64,000 bases of DNA from Streptomyces spongiicola (GTDB lineage: Bacteria; Actinomycetota; Actinomycetes; Streptomycetales; Streptomycetaceae): assembly GCF_003122365.1 (NCBI RefSeq), contig NZ_CP029254.1:3987001-4051000 (forward strand). The letters are read 5' to 3'. The notes beneath the pieces are model-generated. The model was not told the origin of the DNA. It made no database searches and saw nothing but the letters and a program-made list of their open reading frames with translations. Below, one piece after another: positions 60,898-64,000 of this stretch. The number at the start of each line of letters is the position of its first letter. The first letter of the stretch is position 1. The translations under genes and the position numbers were made by a program.

Positions 60898-62547
60898 TCA
60901 GAAGCCGCGTGTCCGCTTGGCCGCGCGGCGCCTGCCCGCGGCAGCCGGGCTGCGCAGGAACACCCGGGCGATCTCGCCACCCAGGTTCACGCCGATCGCG
61001 ATGGCCAGCGCCAGCGCCGCGGCCCTGGCCAGCGAGGCGAACCCCGCGTCGATGTCGTTCTGCGCGATGTGCAGAACCCCGAAGTACATCGCGCTACCCG
61101 GCAGCAGCGGGCCGATCGCTGCGGTCACATACGGCAGCGACGAGGTGTGCTGGAAGCGGGCCAGCAACTGCCCGAACAGACCCACCAGCCCGGCCCCCAC
61201 CGCCGTCGCCAGCACGGCGGACCCGTTGCCCGCCAGCGCGACCGCTCCGTAGACCACCCACGCCACCCCGCCGTTGGCGGCGGCGACCAGCACGGTGGAA
61301 CGATCCTGCTGGAGCAGCACCGCGAAGGTCAGGCTCAGCACCATCGAGGCCAGGATCTGCGTCACGGGCCGCTCGATGCTGATCAGTGCCCCTTCGGGAC
61401 TGAGGTTCGCCTCGAACTGCACGCCCACGTACAGGACCGTGAGCACCCCGATGACGATCGCCACGAAGAAGTAGGCGACCTCCAGCAGCCGGGCCGACGC
61501 CGTGATGTAGAAGCCCGTCAGCCCGTCCTGGACGGCCGCCACCAGAGCCCTTCCCGGGATCAGGGCGAACAGGCCACCGGTGATGACGGCGGAGGGGCGC
61601 AGATCGGCGTGCAGGGCGCTGAGCGCCACACCGATCGCGGCCGGCGGCATCGCGGCGACCACGAACTGGTAGAACTCCGGCAGGCCGCGGCCCGCGCACA
61701 GCCACGCCAGCCGGTCGCCCAGCATCGCGCCGACCGCCGCCGCCAGGAACACCAGCACGCCGCCGCCCACCAGCACGGAGGCCGCGCCGGCCAGGGTGCC
61801 CGCCGCCAGAGTGAGGACCCAGCCGGGGTAGGGGTGCCGGTTCCGGCGGATCTCGGCCAGGCGACGGTAGGCCTCGTCCAGCCTGACCTCGTGGTCGTCT
61901 CCGCTGATGTCCGCGACCAGCTGGTACACGGCGGTCAGCCGGGTGTAGTCGGTGCCCCGGCGGCGCACGGTCCGGTTCGCGGTCACCGGGTCGTCGACAA
62001 GCGAGGGCTGGTAGGTGATCGACAGCAGGGTGAACGTCACGGTCGGCTCGGCGTTGTCGAGACCGTACGCGTTGGTGATGGCGAGCATCGCGGCCTCGAC
62101 GTCCTCGGCGCCCTCGCCGCCCGCGAGCAGCAGCTCGCCGATGCGCAGCGTCAGGTCGAGCACGCGGGGCACGGCCGGCCCGGACTCGTCGTGCCGCTGC
62201 ACCGGCTCCGGTACGGGGCGCTCGCTCACCGGGATCCGCAGCATCGTGCGCATCCGGTCCTGCCAGGGCACGTCCTTGGAAAGCTGGACCACCGGGAAGC
62301 CGTGCGCGGGCGTGTAGGCGGGCGGCGACGACTTCGCGCGGTACGTCGACGGGGGTGCGAACGCCGAGCCCTCCGGCTCGGCCGGTGCCTCCGTGGACAG
62401 TCCCTCGGGAACGGCGAACTCGGAGGAGGGATGGTCCTCCTCTGGCGGTCCCGGCTGGTCGACGCCCTCCGGTGGAGCGAAGGCGCTGCGTGCCTCGTCG
62501 GACTGCGGCTTCCGGTCCTCGAGGGGACCTTCCGGCTCCGCCACCAC
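60898..62547 (-). CDS. ThrE-type threonine/serine exporter
   Basis: 549 residues. The N-terminal 110 residues are acidic, Pro-rich and disordered. A soluble ThrE domain follows (RVLDLTLRIGELLLAGGEGA; TVTFTLLSITYQPSLVDDPV), then about ten hydrophobic helices forming the paired ThrE and ThrE_2 membrane domains (VVAAMPPAAIGVALSALHAD; LIPGRALVAAVQDGLTGFYI; GPLLPGSAMYFGVLHI). Corynebacterial ThrE exports threonine and serine by proton motive force. The substrate is inferred from the family. It faces the DedA gene tail-to-tail. Confidence 0.9.
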   Translation of the reverse strand: MVAEPEGPLEDRKPQSDEARSAFAPPEGVDQPGPPEEDHPSSEFAVPEGLSTEAPAEPEGSAFAPPSTYRAKSSPPAYTPAHGFPVVQLSKDVPWQDRMRTMLRIPVSERPVPEPVQRHDESGPAVPRVLDLTLRIGELLLAGGEGAEDVEAAMLAITNAYGLDNAEPTVTFTLLSITYQPSLVDDPVTANRTVRRRGTDYTRLTAVYQLVADISGDDHEVRLDEAYRRLAEIRRNRHPYPGWVLTLAAGTLAGAASVLVGGGVLVFLAAAVGAMLGDRLAWLCAGRGLPEFYQFVVAAMPPAAIGVALSALHADLRPSAVITGGLFALIPGRALVAAVQDGLTGFYITASARLLEVAYFFVAIVIGVLTVLYVGVQFEANLSPEGALISIERPVTQILASMVLSLTFAVLLQQDRSTVLVAAANGGVAWVVYGAVALAGNGSAVLATAVGAGLVGLFGQLLARFQHTSSLPYVTAAIGPLLPGSAMYFGVLHIAQNDIDAGFASLARAAALALAIAIGVNLGGEIARVFLRSPAAAGRRRAAKRTRGF

Positions 62548-62654
62548 GCTCTACCGACTCCTCCCGCTGGCGTACTGCGTGTGCGCCCCAGTATGCGACG
62601 GGCGGTGCACCCCGCGAGGGGTGCACCGCCCGGCCGTGCGTACGGGGTAGCGCG

Positions 62655-63149
62655 TCAGTGCGCGCCGCCCTGGGCCTCGAGGCGCTTGAAGGAGGCCTCG
62701 ATCTCGGCCTCGGCCTCGGCCCGGCCGACCCAGTTGGCGCCCTCGACGGACTTGCCGGGCTCCAGGTCCTTGTAGACCTCGAAGAAGTGCTGGATCTCCA
62801 GGCGGTCGAACTCCGACACGTGGTGGATGTCCCTCAGGTGCTCCACACGAGGGTCGGAGGCCGGGACGCAGAGCAGCTTGTCGTCGCCGCCGGCCTCGTC
62901 GGTCATCCGGAACATGCCGATGGCGCGGCACTTGATCAGGCAGCCGGGGAAGGTCGGCTCGTCCAGGATGACCAGGGCGTCGAGCGGGTCGCCGTCCTCA
63001 CCCAGGGTGTTCTCGACGAAGCCGTAGTCGGCCGGGTAGCTGGTCGAGGTGAAGAGGCGACGGTCCAGACGGATCCGGCCGGTCTCGTGGTCCACCTCGT
63101 ACTTGTTCCGCGACCCCTTCGGGATCTCGATGGTGACGTCGAACTCCAC
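62655..63149 (-). CDS. ppa: inorganic pyrophosphatase
   Basis: 164 residues from GTG at 63149 (VEFDVTIEIPKGSRNKYEVD), GGAGGAG nine bases upstream. The larger open frame beyond the GTG is not part of the protein. Family I pyrophosphatase: RLFTSTSYPADYGFVENTLG, the Asp-rich EDGDPLDALVI active-site loop, and DPRVEHLRDIHHV. It hydrolyses PPi to two phosphates with Mg2+, pulling biosynthesis forward. Divergent from the carboxypeptidase gene, sharing 111 bp with an AT-rich ATGATCAACATGATCAACAC repeat (about 63165-63184). Confidence 0.97.
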   Translation of the reverse strand: MEFDVTIEIPKGSRNKYEVDHETGRIRLDRRLFTSTSYPADYGFVENTLGEDGDPLDALVILDEPTFPGCLIKCRAIGMFRMTDEAGGDDKLLCVPASDPRVEHLRDIHHVSEFDRLEIQHFFEVYKDLEPGKSVEGANWVGRAEAEAEIEASFKRLEAQGGAH

Positions 63150-63260
63150 GGGTGGCACTCCTCCATGATCAACATGATCAACACATATGTAGGTGACGCG
63201 GCTGTCCGCAGTGATTAAGTGTCCCCTACGCATGTGTGTGATCGCGAAAGGGGCCGACCG

Positions 63261-64000
63261 ATGGTGCCTGACCGGGGAACGTGGCAGCTCACTGCGGGTG
63301 CGGCCGTGGCCGGCCTCGCCTTGGCGGCGGCGGCGGTGGCCGCGGTCGGCCCCTGGGACAACGGCCAGCGTAAGGCCGAGCGCGAGCACGCCGCCGCCCT
63401 CGGCCGGACAGGTGGCGCAGATCACCAGGTCACGGGGCGCGGGCGCGAAGCGGCGGAGGCTCCCGGGCCCGCGCCGGCGCCGAGCGCCCCCGGTGTACTC
63501 GCCGCCGCGAGCGCCCCCAAGATGCCCGCGGTCGCGCCCGCCGCACTCGCCGACGCCCTCGGCCCCCTGCTGGCCGACCCGGGCCTCGGCCCGCTGCGCA
63601 CCGCCTCCGTCGTGGACGCCGCCACCGGCGAACAGCTGTACGCCCGGGGCGCCGGCACGGCCATGGTCCCGGCCTCCACCGTCAAGATCGCCACAGCCGC
63701 GGCGGTGCTGTCCGCCACCGGCCCCGCGCACCGGATCCCGACCAGGGCCGTCGCCACCCCGGACTTCCGGGCGGTCACCCTGGTCGGCGGCGGGGACCCC
63801 ACCCTCGACCTGCCCCGGATGCGGACCCTCGCCGACCGGACCGCGAAGGCCCTGCGCGACCGGGGCGTCACCACGGTCCGGCTCACCTACGACGCCTCGC
63901 TCTACCAGGGCCCCGCCAGCCACCCCATCGGCCCAGGCAACGACAACATCGCCCCCGTCACCGCCCTGATGGTCAACGCGGGGCGCCTCGACGACTCGAC
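63261..64000 (+). CDS. dacB: D-alanyl-D-alanine carboxypeptidase / endopeptidase (PBP4 type), 5' part
   Basis: Runs off the window: the first 246 codons are present. It starts ATG (MVPDRGTWQLTAGAAVAGLA), an N-terminal membrane/signal helix, then an Ala/Pro linker to about residue 95. The penicillin-binding fold follows with the SxxK active site in MVPASTVKIATAAAV, then TLVGGGDPTLDLP, typical of peptidase family S13. It trims peptidoglycan stem peptides outside the membrane. In Streptomyces it lies next to ppa, as here. SxN and KTG motifs fall beyond the window. Confidence 0.92.
   Translation, partial: MVPDRGTWQLTAGAAVAGLALAAAAVAAVGPWDNGQRKAEREHAAALGRTGGADHQVTGRGREAAEAPGPAPAPSAPGVLAAASAPKMPAVAPAALADALGPLLADPGLGPLRTASVVDAATGEQLYARGAGTAMVPASTVKIATAAAVLSATGPAHRIPTRAVATPDFRAVTLVGGGDPTLDLPRMRTLADRTAKALRDRGVTTVRLTYDASLYQGPASHPIGPGNDNIAPVTALMVNAGRLDDS

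Overview
This window is high-GC actinobacterial DNA and almost certainly part of a Streptomyces chromosome. The grounds are codon usage with G/C at third positions, frequent GTG/TTG starts, a Lys/Ala-tailed TopA, the membrane-domain–thymidylate kinase fusion, a DUF397 / ATP-binding / XRE-DUF5753 regulator trio, and the inorganic pyrophosphatase next to a D-Ala-D-Ala carboxypeptidase.

Left core (1-10250): a small membrane protein, topA, an MFS-like–tmk fusion, the DNA polymerase III delta' gene (holB), a secreted lipoprotein tripeptidyl-aminopeptidase-type hydrolase, and tRNA-Thr(CGT) with its terminator.

Mobile island (about 10181-37125): a perfect 30-bp copy of the 3' end of tRNA-Thr recurs at 37096-37125, so about 27 kb of foreign DNA sits at this tRNA. 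Inside, from left to right, are: a PIN-domain protein; an ISKra4-family element with clear terminal inverted repeats; a coupled three-gene operon (131-aa Cys-rich protein, 311-aa membrane protein, 1272-aa TPR-CHAT protease), which is the best candidate for a poorly described conflict system; an inverted-repeat-bounded element with a winged-helix gene and an IS5-family transposase; and a nest of mobile elements. In the nest an IS110-family transposase gene is interrupted by IS1182 (6-bp target duplication) and by a group II intron, and the intron is itself interrupted by an IS1634 element (7-bp target duplication). Next comes a decayed pSAM2-type integrative element: a tRNA-Pro(CGG) 3' fragment, int, xis, iteron-like repeats, a DUF3631 ATPase, a Prim-Pol and small Spd-like membrane proteins. 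Its transfer end is cut by IS3 and IS1380 remnants. The island ends with a VapBC-type toxin-antitoxin pair and an excisionase-like gene.

Defence locus (37525-45993): a complete four-gene type II Wadjet system (jetA-jetB-jetC-jetD), tightly coupled, starting 400 bp beyond the right att copy. Integrase-arm-like repeats lie on both sides of that att copy, so Wadjet may itself have arrived as a second, tandem element.

Right core (46396-64000): small Streptomyces proteins, a family A DNA polymerase, a maltose-type O-acetyltransferase, a DUF2786 protein, the DUF397 / ATPase / XRE regulators, an aldehyde dehydrogenase, a ClC channel–glutamate decarboxylase operon (likely acid resistance), a frameshifted YbjQ-like pseudogene, a DedA protein, a ThrE-type exporter, inorganic pyrophosphatase and the 5' part of a D-Ala-D-Ala carboxypeptidase. 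The core intergenic regions are unusually rich in short tandem repeats of 4, 6, 7, 10, 13, 18 and 45 bp.
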